From Hyphomicrobiales bacterium (GTDB lineage Bacteria; Pseudomonadota; Alphaproteobacteria; Rhizobiales; Rhizobiaceae): a DNA stretch of 64,000 bases. The stretch spans positions 62,001 to 126,000 of the forward strand of contig UCHV01000032.1 of the NCBI GenBank assembly GCA_900472395.1, written 5' to 3'. The notes beneath the pieces are model-generated. The model was not told where the DNA came from, made no database searches, and was given only the letters and a program-made list of their open reading frames with translations. The translations under genes and the position numbers were made by a program. This document shows, piece after piece, positions 8,709-17,139 of the stretch. The stretch's first letter is position 1. Each line of letters starts with the position of its first letter.

Positions 8709-8995
8709 TAGCGGGTATTGCGCGGTCGGCGTCTTGCCCACCAGACCGAGATTCGGCGCCGCCTTCTGCGAACGAAGGCGAGATCGATGGAAAGGACGAG
8801 CAGGCCAAGAGGCACCATCCAGAAGCCCAGAATCGGCAGGAAACCGAGACAGCCTCCGATGACCAGAATAATGCCAAGCGTCATGCGCCCGAAGCGCGAA
8901 CGCGGCATCGGAATGCGAAAGCGCCCCAGCATCAGCTTTCCATCTTTCGGATCGATGCCGAAGCCAGACTTTTTTTCCTCGCTTGCCGCAGCCAT
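8708..8995 (-). CDS. Small membrane protein, PGPGW-like family
   Basis: 95-aa inner membrane protein. The start at 8995 (MAAASEEKKSGFG) has GGAGG just upstream; a longer in-frame reading to 9100 would overlap the tRNA-Asn promoter and is unlikely. One long or two closely spaced hydrophobic segments (about residues 39-70, LGIILVIGGCLGFLPILGFWMVPLGLLVL) are followed by a very basic tail (RRRRRR, WWARRRPR) that should stay cytoplasmic. The layout resembles the putative transmembrane PGPGW family, though the exact motif is degenerate. Function unknown. Confidence 0.7.
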   Translation of the reverse strand: MAAASEEKKSGFGIDPKDGKLMLGRFRIPMPRSRFGRMTLGIILVIGGCLGFLPILGFWMVPLGLLVLSIDLAFVRRRRRRISVWWARRRPRNTR

Positions 8996-9084
8996 CAGGC
9001 CTCCATTTTCAGGGTTATTCACAGGCCGGAGGTGGGAAGTGGCAGTCGATAAAACAAGTTCTGTCATTTTTTTGAAAAAAGCGC

Positions 9085-9113
9085 TTGGCAAATCGCCCAA
9101 GCATTTGTATTAC
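9085..9113 (+). promoter_or_regulatory. tRNA-Asn promoter
   Basis: TTGGCA (9085-9090), a 17-bp spacer and TATTAC (9108-9113) form a good sigma-70-type promoter. Transcription would start near 9120, about 23 bp before the mature tRNA-Asn. Confidence 0.65.
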
Positions 9114-9142
9114 CCCGCTCACCGCCGCGGCGACGCGGTTTT

Positions 9143-9217
9143 TCCCTGGTAGCTCAGCGGTAGAGCATTCGACTGTTAATCGACAGGTCGCCGGTTCGAA
9201 TCCGGCCCGGGGAGCCA
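9143..9217 (+). tRNA. tRNA-Asn (anticodon GTT)
   Basis: Acceptor TCCCTGG pairs with CCGGGGA (9207-9213, one T-G pair); D arm with GCTC/GAGC; anticodon loop gives GTT; T arm GCCGG-TTCGAAT-CCGGC; discriminator G; CCA encoded at 9215-9217. Promoter and terminator flank it, so it is a single-gene transcription unit. Confidence 0.97.
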
Positions 9218-9228
9218 ATTTAAAAGAC

Positions 9229-9276
9229 AAACGCCTGCTTTCGTTGAGAAATCCGAAAGCGGGCGTTTTCTTTTTA
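9229..9276 (+). terminator. tRNA-Asn terminator
   Basis: Long stem AAACGCC-T-GCTTTCG paired with CGAAAGC-G-GGCGTTT, followed by TTCTTTTT. It begins 11 nt after the tRNA. Confidence 0.88.
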
Positions 9277-9464
9277 TGCCCCAGCCAGCGCCGACAGCCC
9301 TCAGCCTTAATTCGAGGCCTACCGATACGTCACTCTCCCATAAAGCGGCATCACCTGCCTGCCCGACCATCGACAAAGGCACACAAACGCACCTGAAACG
9401 GCCTGCGGCCCTTTCTCGCGCGTCATCTGCTTAAGAACACGATGAAATAGGGATGGTGACTGGG

Positions 9465-9713
9465 TCACGTTATTTGCAGGAGAAGCGATTTGATCCGCTC
9501 GGATTCCGGCAACTCCGGCGCATGGTCGAGTTTCGCCCGGTCGCGATACTTGGTGTCCGAGGCGTACCAGTCAATCAATCCAGACGCGACGTCGAGCGCC
9601 TCGGCATCATTTTTGTCAACGCCGTTCTCTTCACACCACGCAGTATGAAAGCGATCGATCTCTTCAAGATCCTCGGAGGATAAAACCGTTGTCGAGACTG
9701 CAGTCGAAAACAT
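9465..9713 (-). CDS. Conserved hypothetical protein, 82 aa
   Basis: Small acidic soluble protein starting at the ATG at 9713 with GAGGAACAGG upstream. It is mostly helical and rich in Asp/Glu (SSEDLEEIDRF, ENGVDKNDAEALDVASGLIDWY), with no signal peptide, membrane helix or known motif. It stands alone between tRNA-Asn and the MarR gene. Good ribosome binding site and normal codon use support it; function unknown. Confidence 0.6.
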   Translation of the reverse strand: MFSTAVSTTVLSSEDLEEIDRFHTAWCEENGVDKNDAEALDVASGLIDWYASDTKYRDRAKLDHAPELPESERIKSLLLQIT

Positions 9714-9846
9714 GACCTGTTCCTCGCATGCTCATGCGTGGTGGAAGTTCATGGGCATAACGACGTCAGAATCAATTTGTTCCAGAATGGGGGCTACAAG
9801 CGCTTACCAGCCGTCGTTCCCAGGCTGGCGCGTTGAAGGTTTCCCG

Positions 9847-10323
9847 TTATTCCTTCTCGTCCAGGATCGCGCTGAATGCCTTCATGTCCTCCAGAAAATT
9901 CTGGAACCGTTCTTTTCCCATCGTAGCATGGATCCGGCTTCGGGCCTTCAGCGCCGCGTCATGCACCTTCTCCAGCACCTTTTCGCCGTCCGGTGTGATG
10001 TAGAGCATGCGCGCACGCCGGTCGTTGCGATCCACCTCGCGCCGTATGAGGCCGCCCTTCTCCAGAATCTCAACGCATTTCGTGACTGACGAACGATCGA
10101 GCGCTATGCGCTCCCCCAGCGTGTTCTGCTGAATGCCCGGCTCGATATATGTAAAAGCCAGCGCACTGTATTGCGTCGGGGAAAACCCGTGTTCAGCCGC
10201 TTCTTCCGTAAACATAGCCAGCGCCACCTGCTGGCATCGGCGCAACAGGATCCCGTGGGTATTCAGCATATGCTCGGCGGTAACGATCACAAAAACGTCT
10301 CCCTGCGACAGATTGACATACAT
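9847..10323 (-). CDS. MarR family transcriptional regulator
   Basis: 158-aa winged-helix dimeric repressor family. The HTH and wing are clear: 'FSPTQYSALAFTY' then 'LGERIALDRSSVTKCVEILEKGGLIRREVDRNDRRARMLYITPDGEKVLE', containing the DRR wing motif. The exact start is uncertain; the Met at 10323 is preferred over an upstream extension. It is divergent from the dehydrogenase operon beginning at 10604, which suggests it controls that operon and possibly itself. The ligand is unknown. Confidence 0.88.
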   Translation of the reverse strand: MYVNLSQGDVFVIVTAEHMLNTHGILLRRCQQVALAMFTEEAAEHGFSPTQYSALAFTYIEPGIQQNTLGERIALDRSSVTKCVEILEKGGLIRREVDRNDRRARMLYITPDGEKVLEKVHDAALKARSRIHATMGKERFQNFLEDMKAFSAILDEKE

Positions 10324-10603
10324 CAACTGGTGGCGTAACTGACGATCAGCTATCCAACTAATTTGGCGCGGTGGAGGACTGCGCTGTCTCGCGACAGCGT
10401 CAGTGTGTTCGCACGCGCCTTTTTTCGTGACCCCGCATGCCCAAAATCCCGTCAGCAATTTCCTGCCTCAGGACGCAAGGTGCTCAGCGCCACGGCGAAG
10501 AGCGCGACCTTGCCCGACATTTTTTTCGGATGCAACGCGCAAGCTTAACCACAAACCTTTTCCCGCAGGCAGTCTCCTGCATTTCCCCATGGTCAGGACG
10601 GTA
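10324..10603. promoter_or_regulatory. Divergent marR / dehydrogenase promoter region
   Basis: 280 bp between the MarR gene and the dehydrogenase small subunit gene. This is where a MarR operator would be expected, but I could not single out a convincing palindrome by eye. Confidence 0.4.
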
Positions 10604-11149
10604 ATGACAAAACAGTCGAATGATCCCAACGGCAAGCTGATGATGTCGCGCCGCGGCATGCTTCTCAGCGGCGCCACTCTTCTTGCCGGCAGCCTTGCCG
10701 CGTCGCTCTGTCCCAGCCTTTCGCTGGCAGCGGCCGATGCCGGTGCGCAGAGCCGTTTCATGCAGCTCTCCAATTTGCTGATCAATCACCAGCTTAATCC
10801 CGATGTGGGCAACCGCATCGCGGAAGCGGCAACCGGCCAATACAAGAACTTTGCGGGGATGCTGGACGCCATCATAGCAATCGCCGAAAAGAAGAATGCC
10901 GCACAAGTGGAAGACTTCTTTGCGGACATTCCGGAAGGCGAACTGAAAGACTTCGCCAACTGGGTGATATTTGCCTGGTACAGCGGCTGCTCTTCAGACA
11001 AGCGCGACGCCAAGGTCTTCACTTATGAAGAAGCGCTGACCTTCAAGACCACGAGCGACGTCGTCACCATCCCCTCCTACGGCATCTCCGGCCCGAACCT
11101 GTGGACACGCCCCAACGTGCCTCTTTCAGTGCCCGTGCCGCGCTTCTGA
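10604..11149 (+). CDS. Tat-exported small subunit of FAD sugar/polyol dehydrogenase
   Basis: 181-aa protein of the sorbitol/fructose dehydrogenase small-subunit family (FAD-SLDH type). A twin-arginine signal (MSRRGMLLSGATLLAGS) ends near AAADAG, so the protein is exported folded; in this family the small subunit carries the signal and pilots the signal-less catalytic subunit through Tat. The ATG at 10604 has AGGACGG upstream; a Met five codons earlier is possible. The C-terminal 'FANWVIFAWYSG' and 'PNLWTRPNVPLSVPVP' blocks are family features. It is the first gene of a three-gene operon, 25 bp before the catalytic subunit. Confidence 0.88.
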   Translation: MTKQSNDPNGKLMMSRRGMLLSGATLLAGSLAASLCPSLSLAAADAGAQSRFMQLSNLLINHQLNPDVGNRIAEAATGQYKNFAGMLDAIIAIAEKKNAAQVEDFFADIPEGELKDFANWVIFAWYSGCSSDKRDAKVFTYEEALTFKTTSDVVTIPSYGISGPNLWTRPNVPLSVPVPRF

Positions 11150-11174
11150 CGCTTTTCACAAAAGAGTTCTTTTC

Positions 11175-12809
11175 ATGGTTACCAAGAACAGTGCCGACGT
11201 CGTTATCGTCGGAACGGGCGTTGTCGGCGTCGTAATTGCCGAACAACTGCTCGATGCAGGTCATTCCGTATTGATGGTAGAGGCCGGGCCGCGCGTCTCG
11301 CGTGCCGAGGTGGTCGAAAACTGGCGCAACGCGCCGCTCGGCGTGAAGGGCGACACCTCCGTTGCCTATCCTCCCCGCCCCTGGGCTCCGCATCCGACAG
11401 GCGCGGAAAAGGGCGACGACGCCTATCTGCAGTTTACCGGCCCTGACGCCTACGACCAGACCTTCATCCGTTATGCCGGCGGCTCCACCTGGCACTGGGC
11501 GGGAACCTCCTGGCGCCTGACACCTGAGGACATGCGCATCAACTCCCTCTACGGCGTGGGTCGTGACTGGGCGTTCGATTACGATACGCTGGAGCCCTAT
11601 TACGTCCGCACCGAACACAAGCTCGGCATCTGCGGCCCGTCGGATCGCACCAAGCAATGGCCGCAGACCGGCGACCGTTCTGCCCCCTACCCGATGCCGG
11701 ACCTGCCGTTCTCGCCAGGCGAAGTACGTTTCACCGAGGTCGTCAAGACGCTTGGCTACAACAACATCCCGGTTTCGCAGGCGCGCAACAGCGGCATGCC
11801 TTACGATGGCCGCCCGGCCTGCTGTGCCAACAACAACTGCGTGCCGGTCTGTCCCGTGGCCGCAAAATACGATGCGGAAACCGCGCTGCATCGTCTTGAA
11901 AAGAAGGGTGCGACCATCCTTGTCGACGCGGTCGTCTACAAGGTCGAGACCAATGCCCAGAACAAGATCGAGGCAGTCAGCTATTACGACCAGCACAAGG
12001 AAAGCCACCGCATCACCGGCAAGCTTTTCGTGCTCGCCTGCAACGGCCTGGAAAACCCGAAGCTTCTGCTGATGTCGAAGGACGACCGCAACCCGAACGG
12101 CGTTGCCAACTCCTCGGATCAGGTCGGCCGCAACATGATGGACCACCCGGCCCGCTCGTTCACCGTCACCACCAAGGATCCATACTGGTCCGGCATCGGC
12201 CCTGTCGTGAATTCCGGCATCATGGAAACCTCGCAAGGCGCGTTTCGTTCGGAACATGCCGGTGCCTATTTCCGCTACAACAACTTTGCCCGCAACCGCT
12301 TCGTGACGTTCGCTGCGTTGAAAAAGGGGCTGGTCGGCAAGGCGCTGGACGAGGAAATCCGCCGCATGACCGCCTGCACGGCCGATATCGTGGCTGCGCA
12401 CGAAATTCTGGCGGACCCCAACAACCGCCTCACCCTTTCGGACAAAAAAGACTGGCTCGGCCTACCAAAACCGTCGATCCACTATGATGTCGGCGATTAC
12501 GTCCGCAAGTGCTGGGAAGTCTATTCGCAGCCTATCGGCAAGAAGATTGCCGAAGCGATGGGCGCGACCGACGTCAAGATCAGCCCGAAGTTCAACAACA
12601 GCAAGCACATCATGGGCGGCACGATCATGGGCAAGGACGCCGGTAATTCGGTCGTCGATGTGGATTGCCGCGCACATGACCATGAAAACCTGTTCATCCC
12701 GGGCGGCGGCGCAATGGCGGCCGGTGCCTGCGGCAACAGCACAATCACCATGGTCGCCCTCGCCATCAAGGCAGGTGACGCGATGGTCGAACAGATGCGG
12801 GGCGCCTGA
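11175..12809 (+). CDS. GMC-family FAD dehydrogenase, catalytic subunit
   Basis: 544-aa glucose-methanol-choline oxidoreductase oxidising a sugar or polyol in the periplasm. The Rossmann FAD motif VGTGVVGVVIAEQLLDAGH is at residues 12-30. The C-terminal GMC block HIMGGTIMG and the second FAD segment (FIPGGGAMAAGACGNSTITMVALAIKAG) carry the usual catalytic His/Asn region. At residues 216-226 a CCANNNCVPVC motif has the spacing (C-C-x4-C-x3-C) of the 3Fe-4S ligand region in bacterial FAD glucose and fructose dehydrogenases. No own signal peptide, as expected for a subunit carried by the Tat-exported small subunit. Substrate (gluconate, sorbitol, fructose or glucose) cannot be fixed from sequence. 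Confidence 0.9.
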   Translation: MVTKNSADVVIVGTGVVGVVIAEQLLDAGHSVLMVEAGPRVSRAEVVENWRNAPLGVKGDTSVAYPPRPWAPHPTGAEKGDDAYLQFTGPDAYDQTFIRYAGGSTWHWAGTSWRLTPEDMRINSLYGVGRDWAFDYDTLEPYYVRTEHKLGICGPSDRTKQWPQTGDRSAPYPMPDLPFSPGEVRFTEVVKTLGYNNIPVSQARNSGMPYDGRPACCANNNCVPVCPVAAKYDAETALHRLEKKGATILVDAVVYKVETNAQNKIEAVSYYDQHKESHRITGKLFVLACNGLENPKLLLMSKDDRNPNGVANSSDQVGRNMMDHPARSFTVTTKDPYWSGIGPVVNSGIMETSQGAFRSEHAGAYFRYNNFARNRFVTFAALKKGLVGKALDEEIRRMTACTADIVAAHEILADPNNRLTLSDKKDWLGLPKPSIHYDVGDYVRKCWEVYSQPIGKKIAEAMGATDVKISPKFNNSKHIMGGTIMGKDAGNSVVDVDCRAHDHENLFIPGGGAMAAGACGNSTITMVALAIKAGDAMVEQMRGA

Positions 12810-12811
12810 TC

Positions 12812-14242
12812 ATGAAGACCGTAAAAACCCTTAGCCTCGTGGCGCCGCTTGCACTCGCAGCTTTCGCTCCTGCGTCTGCACAGGAATTCTCCAAGGAACT
12901 GGTCGAAAAGGGTCGCTATCTCGCGACCGCTTCCGACTGCGTTGCCTGTCACACCAACCACGCCGGCGGCAAGCCAATGGCTGGCGGCCTTCCGATGTCG
13001 TCGCCGGTCGGCACGATCGTCTCCACAAACATTACGCCATCCAAGGAATTCGGCATCGGCAGCTATACCGAAGCCCAGTTCGCCGATGCCGTGCGCAAGG
13101 GCGTTCGCGCCGATGGCGCAAACCTCTATCCGGCAATGCCTTACGTCTCGTACGCCATCATGACGGATGAGGACATTCATGCGCTCTACGCATACTTCAT
13201 GCAGGGCGTGGAACCGGTCGAGGAAAAAGCCCCGGAAACCGATCTGCCCTTCCCGATGAATATCCGCGCCTCGATGATGGGCTGGAACATGCTGTTCCGC
13301 CCCGCAGACAAGCCGCTGGAAAACGATCCGCAACAGTCCGCGGAGTGGAACCGTGGCCGTTACCTGGCAGAAGGGGCGGCACACTGCAGCACCTGCCATA
13401 CGCCACGCGGTGTCTTCATGGAGGAAGACAAGGGCCGGAACCTCACGGGTAGTCAGATCGGCCCGTGGTTCGCGCCTGACATTACCAATGACAAGGTGCA
13501 TGGCATCGGCTCGTGGACGCAGGAAGATCTCGTCACCTACCTCAAGACCGGACGCCTTGATCACCGCGCCCAGGCGGCAGGCAGCATGGCGGAAGCCATC
13601 AGCTATTCGTTCCAGCATCTGAGCGACCCCGACCTGAATGCGATCGCCACCTACGTTCGCAGCGTACCAAATCCGGATGCCTCGCAGGCATCTGCGCCGA
13701 CACGTTTCGATCAGGGCAAGGCCGGCAATGAACTGGCGGGCTTCCGCGGCAAGGGTTATGCGAAAGGCATCGAGGGAGATCACGCCGGTGCGGCGCTCTA
13801 TGTCGCCAACTGCGCGTCTTGCCATGGCTACAATGCACAGGGCACAACGGACGGCTATTACCCAAGCCTGTTCCACAACGCTGCAACGGCCGGTGATAAC
13901 TCCACCAATGTCATCGCTGCCATTCTGTACGGCGTCGATCGTCACACCAAGGATGGGCATGTCTTCATGCCGCCATTCGGCGACCAGCCGAACACCATCA
14001 ACGCGCTTTCCAATGTCGAGGTGGCGTCGCTGTCCAACTATATTCTGAAGGACTACGGCAATGCCAAGCTGAAGGTCACGCCGGAAGATGTCCAAGTGAT
14101 CCGTGAGGGTGGCCCCAGCTCGCAGCTGGTGCTCTTCGCACGCATTGGCATGGGCGTTGGCGCCGTCGCCGCCCTGGCCGTCCTTGGCGTCGCCGTGTGG
14201 CTCTTCCGCCGCAAGCGCCCACAAACGCAAACCGCCGCATAA
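12812..14242 (+). CDS. Three-heme cytochrome c subunit of the dehydrogenase
   Basis: 476-aa membrane-anchored cytochrome c that passes electrons from the GMC subunit to ubiquinone or a terminal oxidase. Sec signal peptide ends at ASAQ (residue 24). Three CxxCH heme sites are visible at 43-47 (CVACH), 191-195 (CSTCH) and 333-337 (CASCH). One C-terminal membrane helix (about 444-466) is followed by a basic tail (RRKRP). The start lies 2 bp after the GMC stop, so translation is likely coupled. Size and heme number match cytochrome subunits of gluconate 2-dehydrogenase, sorbitol and fructose dehydrogenase. Confidence 0.93.
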   Translation: MKTVKTLSLVAPLALAAFAPASAQEFSKELVEKGRYLATASDCVACHTNHAGGKPMAGGLPMSSPVGTIVSTNITPSKEFGIGSYTEAQFADAVRKGVRADGANLYPAMPYVSYAIMTDEDIHALYAYFMQGVEPVEEKAPETDLPFPMNIRASMMGWNMLFRPADKPLENDPQQSAEWNRGRYLAEGAAHCSTCHTPRGVFMEEDKGRNLTGSQIGPWFAPDITNDKVHGIGSWTQEDLVTYLKTGRLDHRAQAAGSMAEAISYSFQHLSDPDLNAIATYVRSVPNPDASQASAPTRFDQGKAGNELAGFRGKGYAKGIEGDHAGAALYVANCASCHGYNAQGTTDGYYPSLFHNAATAGDNSTNVIAAILYGVDRHTKDGHVFMPPFGDQPNTINALSNVEVASLSNYILKDYGNAKLKVTPEDVQVIREGGPSSQLVLFARIGMGVGAVAALAVLGVAVWLFRRKRPQTQTAA

Positions 14243-14268
14243 CAGCGGCGGCATATCGGTCTAAACTG

Positions 14269-14301
14269 AAGCCTTCCATCCGACGATGGGAGGCTTTTTT
14301 T
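14269..14301 (+). terminator. Dehydrogenase operon terminator
   Basis: Imperfect stem AAGCC-TTCCATC / GATGGGAGGCTT with a 4-nt loop, followed by T7. It lies 27 bp after the cytochrome gene and next to the stop of the convergent GGDEF gene. Confidence 0.85.
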
Positions 14302-14310
14302 CATGAATGC

Positions 14311-15669
14311 TCAGAAAAGCTCGGCCACGGCCGACGCATTGGCTGCCGTCATTGCTTCCGGCAAGGTCAAGGTCGAATACACCCTGTTACGGCCGCTGCT
14401 TTTCGCGAGGTAGAGCAGTTGGTCGGCGGCATTGAGGTTGTTGTCGAAACTTTCGCCTGTCTCGGTCTCCACCACGCCGATCGAGACGGTGACGGCGATC
14501 TCGTGATTGTTGACCTCCATCACCAGTTCCTCGATCTGTTGACGGACCTTCTCACAGAAGGAATGCGCCTGGAAGGCATCGGTATTGCGCAGATAGAGCG
14601 CGAACTCTTCTCCACCAAGCCGAGCCGCGAAATGCTTGGCGGGGGCGCAAGTCTCGGCAAGCGCGTCAGCCACCATTTTCAGCACGCGGTCGCCCGCTTC
14701 GTGGCCATAGGTGTCGTTGATCTTCTTGAAATGGTCGATATCGAGAATGGCAACACTGCTGCAATGTTCAGGCGTTCTCGTCGCTTCCATATGCCGGGTT
14801 TTCTCGAAGAAACAACGGCGGTTGGAAAGACCGGTCAGATAATCGCGGTCGGCCAGATAACGCAGGCGCTGGATCTGTTTCAGCGTCTCGATATTATTGT
14901 CGATGCGGCATTGCAGCTCTTCCGGCACGAAAGGCCGATAGATGAAGTCGCAGGCGCCCGCCTTCAGAAAGCTTGCGGATAGCCAGCGGTCGGTCGAGGA
15001 CGACACGCCGACAATGCGCATTTCTTCGGATGAGCGCGTCTCGCGGATGCGCCGCGTCAACTCATAGCCGTCCATGTCGGGCATATGGTAGTCTGTAACG
15101 ACGAGCTCGATTTTGTCTTCGGCCTCGATTATCTCCAGCGCCTGGGTGCCGGAATGCGCTTCAAGCACACGAAAGTTCTGCCGCTTGAGGATCTCCACCA
15201 GACCGGATCGTGCGGAACGCGCATCATCGACCACGAGAATCGTGAAGGCGCTGTTCGACAGAATGCGCGCAACGGTATGAAGAACCGTCTCTACCGTGCG
15301 CGGTCCGTCCTTGACGATATAATCGATGATCTTCTTCTGCGCATATCGCTCGCGCGCTTCCGGGTCGAACATTGCCGTAAAGACGATGGTCGGAACTCCG
15401 AAGTCACCCAGCAAAGCAAGAATTTCGCCACGCGGAGAGTCCGGCAGGTTGAGACCCGTCAGCGCCAGTGTAAACTGTTCGTTTTCAAGACAGGCTCGCG
15501 CCGCCGCATGACTATCGCAGCAGATAACCTCCGCACCCGTCTCTTCTTCCATACGCTGCCGCAGCAACATAGTCATCGCCGGAGAATCTTCGATAAGCAG
15601 TATGCGATTGGATACTGCTTCCCGCGTCGCTTCACTTGCTATGCGACGCGCGTCTTTTCTCGCTGCCAT
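14311..15669 (-). CDS. Double-receiver GGDEF protein (PleD-like diguanylate cyclase)
   Basis: 452-aa response regulator with the layout REC (about 22-135), REC (about 143-262), GGDEF (about 275-435), as in Caulobacter PleD. It would make cyclic di-GMP. The GGEEF active site is intact (352-356) and the metal-binding 'LDIDHFKKINDTYGH' block is complete. I see no RxxD inhibitory site upstream of GGEEF. The first receiver has Gly72 where the phosphoryl-accepting Asp should be (LTGLNLPD). The second keeps Asp193 (VTDYHMPDMDG) but has Arg instead of Lys in the usual KPF motif (YRPF). It stands alone, with no kinase nearby. Confidence 0.93.
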   Translation of the reverse strand: MAARKDARRIASEATREAVSNRILLIEDSPAMTMLLRQRMEEETGAEVICCDSHAAARACLENEQFTLALTGLNLPDSPRGEILALLGDFGVPTIVFTAMFDPEARERYAQKKIIDYIVKDGPRTVETVLHTVARILSNSAFTILVVDDARSARSGLVEILKRQNFRVLEAHSGTQALEIIEAEDKIELVVTDYHMPDMDGYELTRRIRETRSSEEMRIVGVSSSTDRWLSASFLKAGACDFIYRPFVPEELQCRIDNNIETLKQIQRLRYLADRDYLTGLSNRRCFFEKTRHMEATRTPEHCSSVAILDIDHFKKINDTYGHEAGDRVLKMVADALAETCAPAKHFAARLGGEEFALYLRNTDAFQAHSFCEKVRQQIEELVMEVNNHEIAVTVSIGVVETETGESFDNNLNAADQLLYLAKSSGRNRVYSTLTLPEAMTAANASAVAELF

Positions 15670-15793
15670 TCACCCCACCGAAATAACACCTGCCCCCAAT
15701 TGCGGTGTTTATAGAGGGCAATCTATTACCAAGCGATTAGAGCGGAAGTACAATTGCGAGCGGAAGGAGTGGTTTAGAGCAAAAGCCCGTATA

Positions 15794-16597
15794 TTATGAG
15801 CACCAATTGGCAAAACGCCCGTCTTTTGGTTGCGCCAAACCTTCACGCACAAGCTGATCACCAATCGATTTACCACCGCGCATGGCCACGCGAAGCTTTG
15901 CTCCGGCCTGTTCGCGATCACCGCTGTCGGAAAGAACGAGATCGAACGGGCCAGCATCGAGAAGCTCGCGCAGGCGCACCTTGGCCCTGAAGCCGCGCTG
16001 GCGTTCCGCTTCGCATTTTGCGGACTCCGCACTTGGGACATTCACATCTGCCAATCGCACCGCAGTCTTGTCGTGCCAGAATACGCCGGCCTCCGCGATA
16101 CAGTCGTTCAGGCCGGACCGCCCGCAATAATAGAACTGCCCCTTGAAACCGGCACCAACCATCTTGGCGCCGCCATCGGCTGCAAGCCCCTTTGCACCCA
16201 CCGTCGAAGGTATGACGGGCGGCGGCAATGAAGCGAGCATTGGCTTTGCCATGGGTTGCGGCGCGATAGCCGGCGTCGGCGCAGGGACCGCTCGTGAGGG
16301 GATTGCCGCGGGCGGCACAGGCACGCCGGAGGGGGCATTGACGGCAGCCTTTACATTCGGCGTGGCAACGGCAGGCTTTGACGGCGGCTGCGGCTTTGCC
16401 CCTTCCGTACGGTTTGCGGTCGTTGCGGCAGGCTTGGCTGGCGGCAGGTATTTGGCCAGGTCGTCGCGGTTGTCATAGGCAATGATACCGACGACCAGCA
16501 ACGCCGCTGCGCCATACCATGGCGTCATGCCGCTTTTTGCCTTGCTTGACGAACTGCGACGCGTCCTGCGCCCCTTGCTCGCGGCTGCCTTTGCCAT
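15794..16597 (-). CDS. Membrane-anchored protein with degenerate thermonuclease-like domain
   Basis: 267-aa protein: basic Ser-rich N-terminus, one membrane helix (about residues 26-41), a Pro/Ala-rich linker (about 52-150) and a C-terminal domain that resembles the SNase fold (FYYCGRSG...RLADVNVPSAES...). Compared with staphylococcal nuclease the Arg35 equivalent is kept (R181), but the Asp40 and Glu43 positions read Asn186 and Ser189 and the Arg87 position looks like Lys. It is therefore probably not a nuclease. Topology predicts a periplasmic C-terminal domain held away from the membrane by the linker. An intact thermonuclease is encoded at 36813-37409. Function unknown. Confidence 0.72.
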   Translation of the reverse strand: MAKAAASKGRRTRRSSSSKAKSGMTPWYGAAALLVVGIIAYDNRDDLAKYLPPAKPAATTANRTEGAKPQPPSKPAVATPNVKAAVNAPSGVPVPPAAIPSRAVPAPTPAIAPQPMAKPMLASLPPPVIPSTVGAKGLAADGGAKMVGAGFKGQFYYCGRSGLNDCIAEAGVFWHDKTAVRLADVNVPSAESAKCEAERQRGFRAKVRLRELLDAGPFDLVLSDSGDREQAGAKLRVAMRGGKSIGDQLVREGLAQPKDGRFANWCS

Positions 16598-16940
16598 TGC
16601 CGTCTCCTTCTGCGATTCGAGACGAATTATCGTTAAGAAGTGTTTCCGAATAGTTGGCGCGCCCGCATCTGCCGTGTCATTTCAGATCAGTTTTTTTCAC
16701 TGTCCACATCCCTGCGATACAAGGCCTGCGCCCTATCGGCTTGGCCAAGGCGTTGGAAAACAGGAGGCAGGCCTCTGGAAAAGAACGTGTTCGCTCTATA
16801 TGCAGGATGAACTACCTGTATCAGTTTTGATCACGTGTGCGACCTGCCGTTTTCCCGGCAGTCTAGAGCCAGCTTTGCGCAAGCCCTGAACTTTAGGGTC
16901 TCGTCACCGGAATGAGTCCGGCCCCAACGAGGACAATGAC
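16598..16940. other. Divergent intergenic region
   Basis: 343 bp between the leftward anchored protein and the 54-aa ORF at 16941. It contains a short CTGCCG/CGGCAG hairpin near 16845-16862 with no T tract. I could not identify a confident promoter or RNA. Confidence 0.45.
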
Positions 16941-17105
16941 ATGTCGAATGAGACGGACCATAACCACCACGAGCCGAGCGACCAGACGATCGCGCTGTTT
17001 CTGCAGGATAATGACCCGGATCAGTTGACCGACATTCTGGTCGCGGCGCTCGACGAAGCCTTCCGTATCATGGAACAGGACATTCGGACCGAGACCTTCC
17101 ACTAA
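16941..17105 (+). CDS. Small acidic His-rich protein, 54 aa
   Basis: Short gene with a well-spaced GAGGA (16929-16933) before ATG at 16941; stop TAA at 17103-17105. The product starts MSNETDHNHHEPSDQT and is acidic, with an amphipathic C-terminal helix (LTDILVAALDEAFRIMEQDIR). The DHNHH cluster could bind a metal, but that is speculation. No close family recognised. It converges with the gene at 17140-17379. Confidence 0.55.
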   Translation: MSNETDHNHHEPSDQTIALFLQDNDPDQLTDILVAALDEAFRIMEQDIRTETFH

Positions 17106-17139
17106 GCCCAATAATCTGGCGAGCCGGCAAACTGCCGAT

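Noticed and set aside
9015..9396. ORFs over tRNA-Asn (products with GFEPATCRLTVE or SSAVEHSTVNRQ)
   Set aside because: These are well-known false proteins made from tRNA sequence on either strand.
11064..12401. 445-codon minus-strand frame opposite the GMC gene
   Set aside because: Shadow ORF with random composition and no start signal.
12521..14254. 577-codon minus-strand frame opposite the cytochrome gene
   Set aside because: Shadow of the GMC and cytochrome genes, whose motifs (FAD, three CxxCH) are unmistakable.
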